Shown: in pieces, positions 1-8,004 of the stretch
How the letters are laid out: each line of letters begins with the position of its first letter
How positions within the stretch are numbered: position 1 is the stretch's first letter
From: an uncultured bacterium
GTDB taxonomy: Bacteria; Cyanobacteriota; Vampirovibrionia; Gastranaerophilales; Gastranaerophilaceae
DNA length: 36,591 nt
Reading direction: 5' to 3'
Assembly: GCA_948964545.1 (NCBI GenBank)
Contig: CAREDV010000006.1
Coordinates: 1 to 36,591 of the forward strand
Notes under the pieces: model-generated
The model's database searches: none
Seen by the model: only the letters and a program-made list of their open reading frames with translations
Told to the model about the DNA's origin: nothing
Translations under genes and position numbers: made by a program

Positions 1-7
1 TCTATTG

Positions 8-32
8 TTTTTGTAATATTTTGTTACAAAAA
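8..32. repeat. AT-rich inverted repeat downstream of the decarboxylase-like gene
   Basis: Bases 8-16 (TTTTTGTAA) are the exact reverse complement of bases 24-32, with a 7-base loop. The repeat lies about 20 bases past the stop of the minus-strand gene that ends at 52. It could be a weak terminator or a protein-binding dyad. The stem has almost no G/C, so a strong terminator is unlikely. Confidence 0.35.
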
Positions 33-51
33 GGCTGAAAACGTAAGTATA

Positions 52-1068
52 TTAAGAAAGTTTTATTAAAGCTTTTTTTAAACTTTCAAGTTTTTTATAA
101 TCAGTTCCAAGACCGCAAAGGAGCATTGTTGAAATTTCGTTTGTTTTTTCGTCTTCTATGTTAAATTCTTCAAATAATTTTTCAGAAAGTTCATAACCTG
201 TTAAACCTGCTTTTTTAATAAGAATTTTCGTAATATCGTCGCCGTAGAAATCAAAATTTATTGTTCGTAATTTTTGCAAATTTGAGATTAATTCATCAAG
301 TTTTTTGCGTCCGCGCTTTGAGTTAAGATAATTAATATTTGCCTCAATAGAAGCTAAAAGCGGATATGAAGGAGAGGTCGTATTAATCATTGAAAGAGCT
401 TTTGAAGCATCTAAATCACAATTTACGTGTAAAAGTGCTGTAGGATTAAGTCCTCCTGCTGTTTTATGCAGTGACTGGATTGTAAAATCTGCAATTTTAA
501 CTGCACTTTCAGGTAATTTTTCTGAATATGGATAAAGTGCTCCATGTGCTTCATCAACAATAACATATGCATTCTTGCAAATTGCTTTTATTGCCTTTAT
601 ATCTGAAACAATTCCCTCGTAAGTTGGAGAGGTAATTATAACTGCTTTAATACCTTCTAAATTTAACATATCAGGAGTAGTTTTATCAGGTATTCCCCAT
701 TCTTTAATAATTGGCAAATCGTAAAAAACAGGTTCACATCCTGCAAGTTTTACTGCATTTAGATGTGATGGATGAGCATTTCTCCAAATAAGAACTTTAT
801 CGCCCTTATTTGTACAAGTTAAAACAGAGGCAATTATGCCGCTTGTAGAGCCATTTGTTAAAAAGTGAGTATATTTTACCCCATAAATAATTGATGCTCG
901 TCTTTCGGCTTCTAAAAGCGCTGTATGGGGATCATGTGTATCTGTTTCGGAGATATCATATTTATAAAAGTTTCTAAGTTTATTGAATATAAAAAACTTT
1001 TGTCCATGAGATGGTGTCGTGAACAGATTTTTTTTATTTTGTTTTCTGAGAATAGACAATAAACTCAT
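52..1068 (-). CDS. Short Orn/Lys/Arg decarboxylase-like PLP enzyme
   Basis: 338 residues of the PLP fold type I Orn/Lys/Arg decarboxylase major domain. The motif VDEAHGA (about residues 172-178) supplies the Asp that pairs with the PLP ring. QSLHKTAGG (about 198-206) supplies the lysine expected to form the Schiff base. The N-terminus has the family's substrate/PLP-loop block (TNGSTSG, about 72-78). Biosynthetic Gram-positive and cyanobacterial relatives are usually about 480 residues, so most of the separate C-terminal domain is missing. By family the reaction would be decarboxylation of a basic amino acid for polyamine synthesis, but the substrate cannot be read from sequence. The ATG overlaps the stop of the upstream PilZ gene by one base (TAATG), so the two are probably translationally coupled. 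A non-decarboxylase PLP activity is possible. Confidence 0.8.
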   Translation of the reverse strand: MSLLSILRKQNKKNLFTTPSHGQKFFIFNKLRNFYKYDISETDTHDPHTALLEAERRASIIYGVKYTHFLTNGSTSGIIASVLTCTNKGDKVLIWRNAHPSHLNAVKLAGCEPVFYDLPIIKEWGIPDKTTPDMLNLEGIKAVIITSPTYEGIVSDIKAIKAICKNAYVIVDEAHGALYPYSEKLPESAVKIADFTIQSLHKTAGGLNPTALLHVNCDLDASKALSMINTTSPSYPLLASIEANINYLNSKRGRKKLDELISNLQKLRTINFDFYGDDITKILIKKAGLTGYELSEKLFEEFNIEDEKTNEISTMLLCGLGTDYKKLESLKKALIKLS

Positions 1069-1658
1069 TATTTATTACGTATCTCTATACTTCTTTTGGC
1101 ACAGAATTGAGTTAATGTCATTTTGTCTTTGCCATTGTGGTATTCAAATCTGCCAGACAAAATGTATCCTCCCTGTTCTGCTTTTTCAATTCTTATTGGT
1201 GAAAAAATACATTCTACTGATTGTTTTTCAGATAGCGGTAATGTTATTTTAAAAGTATTTTCAATATTTACGTTTTCATTTGTTTTAAATTTCATACCGC
1301 CTGCTGAAATATCAAGAGTTGTAATTTTGTGAGAGCCGCCATCAAATGATAAATCAAGTTCATTTACAAACTTAATACGTGTATATTGACGTCTTTGCAA
1401 AAATCTATGTTTAGCGGGATTGGCAATTTTCAAAATTTTACCATCAATTGTTTCTGCAAAAGAATCAAAATATAAAGTACCATGACTTGTTTGTGTATAA
1501 AATTCGCAGTAATTATGCCGCATAATACCTTCAGGATTATGTTCTAATTCAATAGTAAAATATCTTGGTTCTACGTTAATTACACGTCCTTTATTAGCAC
1601 ATTTAAAATCTGCTGGTACAATAGTAATCTGTCTATCTTTTTCAATAAGTTCTCTCAT
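1068..1658 (-). CDS. PilZ-domain (c-di-GMP receptor-type) protein
   Basis: 196 residues. The C-terminal half is a PilZ domain: RRQYTR (about residues 89-94) matches the RxxxR loop and DISAGG (about 116-121) matches the D/NxSxxG motif, both c-di-GMP contacts in the family. The N-terminal 80 residues look like the beta-rich YcgR-N-type domain that often precedes PilZ. It should be a cytosolic c-di-GMP effector; the target is unknown. I chose ATG at 1658, which has GTGAGG about 8 bases upstream. A longer reading from a TTG at 1688 would start inside the predicted -10 box and is rejected. It is the first gene of a two-gene operon with the PLP enzyme. A c-di-GMP receptor coupled to an amino-acid decarboxylase-like enzyme is an unusual pairing. 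Confidence 0.85.
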   Translation of the reverse strand: MRELIEKDRQITIVPADFKCANKGRVINVEPRYFTIELEHNPEGIMRHNYCEFYTQTSHGTLYFDSFAETIDGKILKIANPAKHRFLQRRQYTRIKFVNELDLSFDGGSHKITTLDISAGGMKFKTNENVNIENTFKITLPLSEKQSVECIFSPIRIEKAEQGGYILSGRFEYHNGKDKMTLTQFCAKRSIEIRNK

Positions 1659-1687
1659 AGTTATCCTCACTTTGAATATATTGTACA

Positions 1688-1716
1688 ATATTAATTCTAG
1701 TTTGTCGATATGTTAA
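1688..1716 (-). promoter_or_regulatory. Promoter of the pilZ-decarboxylase operon
   Basis: On the minus strand TTAACA (1711-1716), a 17-base spacer, then TAATAT (1688-1693). The predicted start is near 1681, giving a leader of about 23 bases that carries the GTGAGG ribosome site before ATG 1658. Confidence 0.6.
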
Positions 1717-1723
1717 GAAATCA

Positions 1724-1758
1724 TTTTAAATTTTTGTGTTTCATGTTAATATTGGCTT
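1724..1758 (+). promoter_or_regulatory. Candidate leaderless promoter of the acyltransferase gene
   Basis: TAATAT at 1747-1752 ends six bases before ATG 1759, which places the predicted +1 on the A of the start codon. No Shine-Dalgarno-like run is present. The -35 region (1724-1729, TTTTAA) is poor, so this rests on the -10 position and the missing ribosome site. Confidence 0.4.
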
Positions 1759-2862
1759 ATGGAAGCAAATTCGCAAAAAAATATTCGTAGTTCTAATTTT
1801 GAACTGTTGAGAATAGTTGCTATGTTTATGATTGTATTACACCATTGTACTGTGCATGGAGTATTTTCTTATTGGCATAATAATACTACATTCATTCATC
1901 ATATAAACAATTTTTTATGTTCATTTTTAGCCTCAGGTGGTAAAATTGGCGTGACTATTTTTGTTTTAATTTCTGGATACTTTCTTTGTATGCAAGATTT
2001 TAAAATATCAAGATTGTTAAAAATTTATTTAAACACTCTTTTTTATTCAATATTTTTTATGTTATTAAGCTTACTAATCGGCAATCATTTTGTTTCAAGC
2101 AAAATGTTAAGGGTTTCCCTTATGCCATTTAGCTGTCATGCTTACTGGTTTATGACAGCATATTTGCTTCTTTATATGTTTTCTCCCTTACTTAATACTA
2201 TTTTAAGAAATTGTGAGCCTAAACAAATAAGAATATATTTGTTATTGCCTGCTATATTATGGATTTTTATACCAATAATTATAAATACAGGTTTGTTTTA
2301 TTCAATATTGGTATATTTCTTTTATTTGTATTTAATAGGCGGTGCAGTAAGATTAGGATATATAAATATTAAATCAAAATTTTTAAATTTATTTGCATTA
2401 GCAGCGGTAGTTTATTTAATAATTAATATTATTCTTCATGAACAGCATGCAGTAATTAATTTATGGAAATGTTTTAAGTATATGGAATTAAATACAGTTT
2501 ACACTTTAGCAGTTTCCTTATTTATATTTAATTATTTTTCAAAACTCAATTTAAAAAATAATAAATTTATAAATTATATTTCAGCATCAATTTTTGGGGT
2601 GTATTTGCTGCACGATAATTTTTTTGTACGTCCTTATTTGTGGCATAAAATTTTTCATGTTCACACTCTAATGAATGATAAATTCTTTTGTATAGAAGTT
2701 ATGGCTATCTCTATTTTGGTATTTGCCACTTGTGTTATTGTCGATAAAATATTTTCAAAATTATATACCCCAATAATTAATAAAATAATTAATTACATTG
2801 AACCTAAAAAAAAGCTCCCCTTATATAATGAGGAGCAAATACTGAGCAATCAGAAGAGTTGA
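1759..2862 (+). CDS. Acyltransferase family 3 membrane protein
   Basis: 367 residues and about ten hydrophobic segments. It opens with the family signature NFELLRIVAMFMIVLHH (about residues 13-29), which carries the Arg and His conserved in acyltransferase 3 (OafA/WecH-type) proteins. Such proteins move acetyl or other acyl groups onto sugars of surface polysaccharides or peptidoglycan from the inner membrane. The acceptor is unknown. Length is typical for the single-domain form without a periplasmic SGNH domain. The gene stands alone, convergent with the secY operon. Its last codons contain a minus-strand terminator (2806-2836). There is no ribosome binding site, and it may be translated from a leaderless transcript. 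Coding sequence is very AT-rich, more so than its ribosomal neighbours. Confidence 0.85.
   Translation: MEANSQKNIRSSNFELLRIVAMFMIVLHHCTVHGVFSYWHNNTTFIHHINNFLCSFLASGGKIGVTIFVLISGYFLCMQDFKISRLLKIYLNTLFYSIFFMLLSLLIGNHFVSSKMLRVSLMPFSCHAYWFMTAYLLLYMFSPLLNTILRNCEPKQIRIYLLLPAILWIFIPIIINTGLFYSILVYFFYLYLIGGAVRLGYINIKSKFLNLFALAAVVYLIINIILHEQHAVINLWKCFKYMELNTVYTLAVSLFIFNYFSKLNLKNNKFINYISASIFGVYLLHDNFFVRPYLWHKIFHVHTLMNDKFFCIEVMAISILVFATCVIVDKIFSKLYTPIINKIINYIEPKKKLPLYNEEQILSNQKS
2806..2836 (-). terminator. Second terminator for the secY operon, inside the convergent gene
   Basis: Reading on the minus strand, GAGGAGC and GCTCCCC arms (2830-2836 and 2814-2820) form a 7-bp stem with one G-U pair and a 9-base AT loop, followed by eight U (2806-2813). 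It lies in the last 60 bases of the acyltransferase gene, about 150 bases past the secY stop, and would stop transcripts that pass the first terminator. Confidence 0.7.
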
Positions 2863-2930
2863 GGATTTACATTTATATAATACAGGTTTTATAAGGGTTA
2901 ATCATTCAACGAAATACCTATAATTTGCAT

Positions 2931-2968
2931 AAAAAAATAACCCCTAAGTATATTAGAGGTTATTTTTT
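2931..2968. terminator. Bidirectional terminator between acyltransferase and secY
   Basis: Arms 2936-2947 and 2953-2964 pair over 12 bp (one A-C mismatch near the loop on the plus strand; on the minus strand it is a T-G pair) around a 5-base loop. U-runs follow on both strands: 2963-2968 on plus and the complement of 2931-2937 on minus. It serves both convergent genes. Confidence 0.85.
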
Positions 2969-2983
2969 ATTATTATATTATGT

Positions 2984-4321
2984 TCATTCTTTTAAGAATG
3001 ATTCATAGTTTCTTGCCAACAGGTGCGTTCTAACCTGATTAATTAAATCAAGTGCAACACCAACCATGATTATTAGTGAAGTTGCTCCGATACCCTGCAA
3101 AGTTTTGATGTTTGTAACATAACTTGCAAGTGAAGGAACAAGTGCAATAATACCAAGTCCCATTGCTCCGATAAACGTAGTTTTTGTTAAAATTTTATCA
3201 AGAGCTTCTGCTGTCGGTTTACCCGGTTTAATACCCGGAATTGATGAACCGTATTTTTTAAGGTTATCAGCAATATCTTTTGGCTGCATATTCGGCATAA
3301 TTGATGCATAGAAGAAAGTTAATGCAACAATTAATAAGAAATACAATACGTAATATGTTATACCGTCAGGGCTTAAGAACTGTGTCAAATGTACTACCAT
3401 TGTCTTAACCGCTTCGCTTTTGAAATTAGCTTGTCCTACCAAACTCAAAACAGTTGACGGGAACAAGAGAATTGCAATCGCAAAGATAATAGGCATTACA
3501 CCGCCCGGATTTAGTTTAAACGGAATAAAAGAATTCATACCGCCGTAAACTTTGTTTCCTACTTGTCTTTTCGGGTTAACAATAATAACTTTTCTTACAG
3601 CCTCTTGCATTACAACGATGAAAATCATTGCTGCAAAAAAGATTAAAAGTAATGCTGCCAAACCTAACTGCATCATAGAATTATTAGCAACAATTTGTGC
3701 TGTTCTTGATGCATAAATAGGAATTCCCGATAAAATACCTATAAAGATGATTAAAGAACCACCGTTACCGATACCTTTTTCGGTGATAAGCTCTGAAATC
3801 CACATAACAAGTACAGAACCTGCTGTTAACACTACAATTGAGCTTATAAAGAACATTATAGGATTAACGTTAGGTAAAACAGCACCTGGTAAGTGGTGTA
3901 AGTATAACATAAAGATTAATGACTGAAATACAGCAAGTACTACCGTAAAGATACGTGTGTACTGTGATAATTTTCGTCTGCCAGCTTCACCTTCTTCTTT
4001 CTGTAATTTTTCCAAAGATGGAATTACAACAGAAACAAGCTGAATGATAATTGATGAAGTAATGTAAGGTCCGATACCTAATGCAAAAATAGATACCTTA
4101 CCTAGTGCTCCGCCTGAAAACAGGTCTAAGAAACCAATGATATTGTTTCCTTGAGCAATGTTGCTGAAAATTTGATTATTAATGCCAAATAATGGCATTT
4201 GTACACCAAATCTGAATGCAGCTATCATCAGAAAAGTAAATATAATTTTCTGTTTCAAGCCAGATGCATTCCACATTGACATTAAATCATCAGTTGTCGG
4301 CATTCTCATATTCGGTGCCAT
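2984..4321 (-). CDS. secY: Protein translocase subunit SecY
   Basis: 445 residues, the usual SecY length, with about ten membrane segments. It begins with an N-terminal cytosolic helix. The early segment (LDLFSGGALGKVSIFALGI, about residues 66-84) is the plug/TM2 region typical of SecY. SecY forms the protein-conducting channel of the inner membrane with SecE and SecG. The start codon overlaps the rplO stop by one base (TAATG), and an AAAGG lies about 13 bases upstream. It is the last gene of this ribosomal operon: two terminators follow. The adk-map-infA-rpmJ genes that often follow secY are absent here. Confidence 0.97.
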   Translation of the reverse strand: MAPNMRMPTTDDLMSMWNASGLKQKIIFTFLMIAAFRFGVQMPLFGINNQIFSNIAQGNNIIGFLDLFSGGALGKVSIFALGIGPYITSSIIIQLVSVVIPSLEKLQKEEGEAGRRKLSQYTRIFTVVLAVFQSLIFMLYLHHLPGAVLPNVNPIMFFISSIVVLTAGSVLVMWISELITEKGIGNGGSLIIFIGILSGIPIYASRTAQIVANNSMMQLGLAALLLIFFAAMIFIVVMQEAVRKVIIVNPKRQVGNKVYGGMNSFIPFKLNPGGVMPIIFAIAILLFPSTVLSLVGQANFKSEAVKTMVVHLTQFLSPDGITYYVLYFLLIVALTFFYASIMPNMQPKDIADNLKKYGSSIPGIKPGKPTAEALDKILTKTTFIGAMGLGIIALVPSLASYVTNIKTLQGIGATSLIIMVGVALDLINQVRTHLLARNYESFLKE

Positions 4322-4767
4322 TATACTAACTCAACCTTTCCGCCTGCTTTTTCAATTTTTTCTTTAGCTGATGGTGTAACATAAGATGCTTTAACAGTTA
4401 CAGCTTCTTTTAATTCGCCGTTGCCTAAAACTCTTAAACCAACGCAAGTCGGGTGAATTCTGCCAGCTTCTTTCAATATTTCAAAAGAAACTTCTTTTAA
4501 ACCGTATTGAGCAATTCTGCCAACATTAATTTCAGCATAGTTCAATTGGTTAATAATTTTGAATCCTTTTAATTTAGGCATTTGTCTGTAACCAGGCATT
4601 TGTCCGCCTTCAAAACCTCTTTTAGAAGAGTTTCCTGAGCGCTGGCCTTCACCATTGTGACCGCGGCAAGATGTTTTACCGTGTCCTGATGAACGTCCTC
4701 TGCCTACTCTTTTTGATTTATGTGTTGAACCTTCTGCAGGTCTTAAATCTTCTAATGTAATTGTCAT
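4321..4767 (-). CDS. rplO: Large-subunit ribosomal protein uL15
   Basis: 148 residues. The N-terminus has the classic basic, glycine-rich uL15 stretch (KRVGRGRSSGHGKTSCRG, about residues 19-36) that threads into 23S rRNA. The C-terminal globular domain is complete (VTVKASYVTPSAKEKIEKAGG). An AAAGGAAAA site precedes the ATG. It is placed in standard order between rpmD and secY, overlapping secY by one base, so the two are coupled. Confidence 0.97.
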   Translation of the reverse strand: MTITLEDLRPAEGSTHKSKRVGRGRSSGHGKTSCRGHNGEGQRSGNSSKRGFEGGQMPGYRQMPKLKGFKIINQLNYAEINVGRIAQYGLKEVSFEILKEAGRIHPTCVGLRVLGNGELKEAVTVKASYVTPSAKEKIEKAGGKVELV

Positions 4768-4824
4768 TTTTTCATTTTCCTTTCTAATATTACTCGCTTT
4801 CGCTTACGCAATTTGCTGAGATAA

Positions 4825-5016
4825 CTACTCAACGATTTGTACTAAGTGAGGTACTTTGTTAACCATACCTAAAATAGTCGCACTGTTGTAGTGTTCTACA
4901 ACTTGATTTTGTTTAGATAAACCTAAACCTGCAACAACTTTGCGTTGTTTGTCTGAAGCACCGATAAGGCTTCTAACAAGTTTAATTTTTATTTGTTTTA
5001 ATTCTGTTTTTGCCAT
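4825..5016 (-). CDS. rpmD: Large-subunit ribosomal protein uL30
   Basis: 63 residues, the normal uL30 length. The core reads KIKLVRSLIGASDKQRKVV followed by LGLSKQNQVVEH, both standard uL30 blocks. I start at ATG 5016 (MAKTELKQ), which has TAAGGA 9-14 bases upstream. A 13-residue upstream extension has no ribosome site and is rejected. To my knowledge photosynthetic cyanobacteria lack an rpmD gene, so its presence argues against a photosynthetic cyanobacterium. It sits between rpsE and rplO in the usual spc order. Confidence 0.95.
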   Translation of the reverse strand: MAKTELKQIKIKLVRSLIGASDKQRKVVAGLGLSKQNQVVEHYNSATILGMVNKVPHLVQIVE

Positions 5017-5067
5017 TTTTATTTTCCTTATTTTTATAATACAAAAGTCTATCAAGTTAATAAATAA

Positions 5068-5091
5068 CCCGATGCGGCTACATGCGTAGCA
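5068..5091 (-). repeat. Stop-adjacent hairpin repeat, copy 1 (after rpsE)
   Basis: The segment GGCTACATGCGTAGCAC on the plus strand contains the hairpin GCTAC-ATGC-GTAGC. It closely matches the copy at 17201-17228 (GGCTACGTGCATAGCAC), and a preceding CCCGATG resembles that copy's CCCAATG. It begins directly after the rpsE stop when read on the minus strand. Confidence 0.5.
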
Positions 5092-5712
5092 CTAATTAAG
5101 AAGTTCAGCCATAGTTAAACCGCGTTTTTCAGCAACTTCTTTGAACGGAGTCAAAGCTTTTAATGCTTCTAATGTTGCATTAGCAGCGTTAAGAGGAGCT
5201 TTTGAACCTAATGATTTTGCAAGGATATTTTCAATACCTGCAAGTTCAAGAACTAATCTCACAGCACCGCCTGCAATAATACCTGTACCTTGAGATGCAG
5301 GTCTAAGCATTACAGAACCAGCTCCTGAGCGACCTGTAATTGGGTGAGGAATAGTTGTTTTGAAAATAGGCACTGTAATAAGATTTTTTCTGCCATCAGC
5401 AATAGCTTTTTGAATAGCGATAATAACTTCAGCAGCTTTAGCACATCCAACGCCAACCTGACCTTTTTTGTTACCAACGATAACGATAGCACGGAAGCTT
5501 AATTTTTTACCACCTTTAACAACTTTAGTTACACGGCTGATTTGAACAACACGTTCAATCCATTCTGATTGAGGTTTTTCTTCTGTTGTTTCAATTTTTT
5601 GTTTTCTTCCGCGTCCTCTTTTGCGAGGTTTTTCTTCTGTTGTTTCTTCAGAAGCAACAACTTCTGATGATGTTTCTTCAACAACGATTTCTTCTTTGTT
5701 TTCTAAATCCAT
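5092..5712 (-). CDS. rpsE: Small-subunit ribosomal protein uS5
   Basis: 206 residues. The conserved core runs from about residue 53 (WIERVVQISRVTKVVKGGKK) through the GSGG-like loop and TGIIAGGAVR to LGSKAPLNAANATLEAL. The core is complete. An N-terminal extension of about 50 residues, first acidic then basic (PRKRGRGRKQK), lengthens it beyond the roughly 165 residues of E. coli; similar extensions occur in cyanobacterial S5. An AAAGG lies about 10 bases before the ATG. Unusually, rplR is not upstream: a prepilin gene is. The operon here therefore starts at rpsE and needs its own promoter. Confidence 0.97.
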   Translation of the reverse strand: MDLENKEEIVVEETSSEVVASEETTEEKPRKRGRGRKQKIETTEEKPQSEWIERVVQISRVTKVVKGGKKLSFRAIVIVGNKKGQVGVGCAKAAEVIIAIQKAIADGRKNLITVPIFKTTIPHPITGRSGAGSVMLRPASQGTGIIAGGAVRLVLELAGIENILAKSLGSKAPLNAANATLEALKALTPFKEVAEKRGLTMAELLN

Positions 5713-5746
5713 TGATTTTTACCTTTCATTTTAAATGTTAAATTCA

Positions 5747-5776
5747 TATAAAAACGAATACGCTAAAAATAGTCAA
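5747..5776 (-). promoter_or_regulatory. Candidate promoter of the rpsE-rpmD-rplO-secY operon
   Basis: In the 170-base gap before rpsE, TTGACT (5771-5776) is followed after 18 bases by TTTATA (5747-5752) on the minus strand, giving a predicted start near 5740 and a leader of about 28 bases. A second candidate farther upstream is TTGCAA with TAATAA at 16-base spacing. Which one is used cannot be decided here. Confidence 0.45.
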
Positions 5777-5882
5777 TTAAGACATATAGCAAAATATTCG
5801 TGAGTAACTTTTCTGACAAAAATAATTATTACAGAAAAAATAATAAATTGCAAGGGGGCAATATAAAAATTTATTCAGACAA

Positions 5883-6491
5883 TTAATATAACCAGCTTTG
5901 ATAATAGCAGGGAGCATTATTGCAGTAAGAATTTGGGGTTAATATATCACTTTGAGGTATTACAGCTTGAGGTAAGCCTGTGTCAACGCGTTTTAATTTT
6001 CCATTTTCACCTTTTTGTGCCAGAAAAAAAGGAAATCTATCCTTGCCAAATTTATTTGGTCCTTTTGAACCATTTACATCAACAAGATAAATATTTTCTG
6101 ATAACCAATATGCTACCCAAACTCTTCCAGAGATGTCAACAAATGCTGGACAATTTGCTGTGATTTGAGGCATCTCACCAAATGTATCGGCTAATACCCA
6201 ACATGGAGTCAATTTCTCACATTCTTGTGATACTTTAAAATATTTTTTCATTGCATCCCACTCAGAAGTTCCTGCATTAATATCCCATGTTGAAGTTCTT
6301 GGAACAAGTTCATCTTCAGATAGAGCTCTGCTTAAAACATTTGAAAAATCAGAGTAAGCTTTTTTATATGCGCTTTTATACTGCATATTATTTATGTTAT
6401 TAATTAAAGCGGGCATAGTAAGCGCCGCTACAACCCCAATAATACTTAAAGTTATTAAAACTTCAGCTAAAGTAAATCCAAAAACTTTCAT
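5883..6491 (-). CDS. Type IV pilin-like prepilin (type II secretion/pseudopilin family)
   Basis: 202 residues. A five-residue leader ending in Gly (MKVFG) is followed by FTLAEVLITLSIIGVVAA, the class III signal processed and N-methylated by prepilin peptidase, with Glu at mature position 5. The hydrophobic helix then runs to about residue 30. The C-terminal globular part has Cys pairs (about residues 91/97 and near the C-terminus), typical of disulfide-closed pilin loops. I start at ATG 6491, with AAAGGAAG upstream, not at the 12-residue longer reading. No other pilus gene is nearby, so it is an orphan minor pilin. It lies 54 bases after the phosphohexomutase gene on the same strand and may share its transcript. 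Confidence 0.9.
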   Translation of the reverse strand: MKVFGFTLAEVLITLSIIGVVAALTMPALINNINNMQYKSAYKKAYSDFSNVLSRALSEDELVPRTSTWDINAGTSEWDAMKKYFKVSQECEKLTPCWVLADTFGEMPQITANCPAFVDISGRVWVAYWLSENIYLVDVNGSKGPNKFGKDRFPFFLAQKGENGKLKRVDTGLPQAVIPQSDILTPNSYCNNAPCYYQSWLY

Positions 6492-6545
6492 GCAATAAAA
6501 CTTCCTTTCAATAAAATATGATAACATAAAAAATATAAATTTTTT

Positions 6546-7976
6546 CTATTTCAAAATATTTTCTAATGTATTTATCATACAAGTTTTAAATTGCTCGCAT
6601 TCTTTAGAATTTTTTGCTTCAAATCTTAAGGTAAATACTGGTTCTGTGTTGCTTTGGCGAATTAGAGCAAAACCGCCGTCAAAAACAATTCTCATACCGT
6701 CAAGAGTTATAATTTCTTTAATTTCTGAGCCGAAAAGATTTTTGTTATTTTCAACACAGTGTTTAACTTTTTCCAGAGTTTCTTTTTTAAGTTCATTTGG
6801 ACAGGGGAAACGAACTTCTTCGGATGAACAAACTTCATCAAAAGGTTTTAAAATATCAGAAATCGTAAAAGCAGGATTATTTTTTTTATGTTTAGCAATA
6901 ATTTCTATAATTCTGCATCCTGCATAAACTGCATCATCAAAGCCATAATATCTGTCTTTAAAGAAGGTATGTCCGCTCATTTCGCCAGCAAGAATTGCAT
7001 TTGTTTCTTTCATTTTATCTTTTATATAGCCATGACCAGTTTTACACATAACAGCTTGACCGCCATGTTTGTTAATCTGGTCGAAAAGAACCTGTGAACA
7101 TTTAACCTCACTTACAACGGTCGGTTTTTCACCTTTTTCAATCAAATCCATAGCATAAATAAGAAGTAATTTGTCACCTGTTAAAAATTTGCCTTGAGCA
7201 TCAATAATACCAATCCTATCGCTGTCTCCATCGTATGCAATTCCAATATCTGCTTTATTTTCAACAACAACTTCTTTTAAAGTATCAAGTGTTTTTTCAA
7301 CGCTAGGGTTCGGGTGGTGGTTAGGGAAATTTCCGTCAGGTTCAGAGAAAAGTTCAATAACTTCACAACCAAGTTCTTTGTATAATTGAGGGCCTACTAT
7401 ACCGCCTGTCGCATTTGCGCTGTCAACAACAACTTTTACGCCTTCACCGATGCGGCCGAATTTTTCTTTCATTTCTTTTATATAATCGGGAATGATATCA
7501 TATTTAACAACTTCACCTATAGAAGCAGTTTGTTCATCTGTCCAATTTTTAAAAGTAACTTCTTTTACTTCTGCAATTTGTTTCTCGGTTAAAGTACGTT
7601 TGCCATAAGTCATTTTAAGCCCGTTATACTCAGACGGATTGTGGCTTGCTGTAATAATTGCCGAAGCAATAACATCATATCCTGGGACTCCGACAACTTC
7701 TGAGTAATACCCGATTGGTGTCGGTGCAAGTCCTAAATGAATTACATTTGCACCTGTTGAAGTTATGCCGTCAGTCAATGCTTTTTCAAGAGCGGGTGAA
7801 TGTAGTCTTGCATCACGAGTTACCGTAATCCACATTTCAGTTTCATTTTTGCCTGACTGTTGTTTTATCCATTCCACAAAGCTTTTGCCTGTATTATAAT
7901 ATAATTCTTCTGTAATATCTTCGCCGTAAATTCCTCTAATATCGTTTTTTCCGAAAGCATGTTCATATCTTTTCAT
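6546..7976 (-). CDS. Phosphomannomutase/phosphoglucomutase (alpha-D-phosphohexomutase)
   Basis: 476 residues, normal for the bacterial PMM/PGM group. All four signature loops are present: TASHNP with the phosphoserine at S111, the metal loop DGDSDR at 249-254, the sugar-specificity loop GEMSGH at 331-336, and the phosphate-binding loop RQSNTEP at 440-446. It interconverts hexose 1- and 6-phosphates for nucleotide-sugar and glycan synthesis. The GEMSGH loop is shared by dual-specificity enzymes, so glucose versus mannose is not resolved. The ribosome site AGGAGAA lies 6 bases before the ATG. The promoter has an extended -10 that shares its palindrome with the divergent permease gene. Confidence 0.92.
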   Translation of the reverse strand: MKRYEHAFGKNDIRGIYGEDITEELYYNTGKSFVEWIKQQSGKNETEMWITVTRDARLHSPALEKALTDGITSTGANVIHLGLAPTPIGYYSEVVGVPGYDVIASAIITASHNPSEYNGLKMTYGKRTLTEKQIAEVKEVTFKNWTDEQTASIGEVVKYDIIPDYIKEMKEKFGRIGEGVKVVVDSANATGGIVGPQLYKELGCEVIELFSEPDGNFPNHHPNPSVEKTLDTLKEVVVENKADIGIAYDGDSDRIGIIDAQGKFLTGDKLLLIYAMDLIEKGEKPTVVSEVKCSQVLFDQINKHGGQAVMCKTGHGYIKDKMKETNAILAGEMSGHTFFKDRYYGFDDAVYAGCRIIEIIAKHKKNNPAFTISDILKPFDEVCSSEEVRFPCPNELKKETLEKVKHCVENNKNLFGSEIKEIITLDGMRIVFDGGFALIRQSNTEPVFTLRFEAKNSKECEQFKTCMINTLENILK

Positions 7977-8004
7977 ATCAATTCTCCTATTGTATAATTA
8001 TAGC
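7970..8004. promoter_or_regulatory. Shared palindromic -10 box for divergent mutase and permease genes
   Basis: TATAATTATA at 7993-8002 is its own reverse complement. On the minus strand it reads as an extended -10 (TGCTATAAT, 7997-8005) with start near 7990 and a 14-base leader carrying AGGAGAA for the mutase. On the plus strand TATAAT (7993-7998) with a weak -35 TTTTCA (7970-7975, 17-base spacer) puts +1 at 8005, the A of the permease ATG. Only one direction could be occupied at a time. Confidence 0.6.

Noticed and set aside
5310..5492. Minus-strand ORF inside rpsE
   Set aside because: Alternative frame of a conserved ribosomal gene with Leu-rich, low-complexity translation.
5783..5880. 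TTTTCTG/CAGAAAA hairpin upstream of rpsE as a terminator for the prepilin gene
   Set aside because: Loop of about 15 bases and no U-run on the minus strand; more likely incidental in AT-rich sequence.
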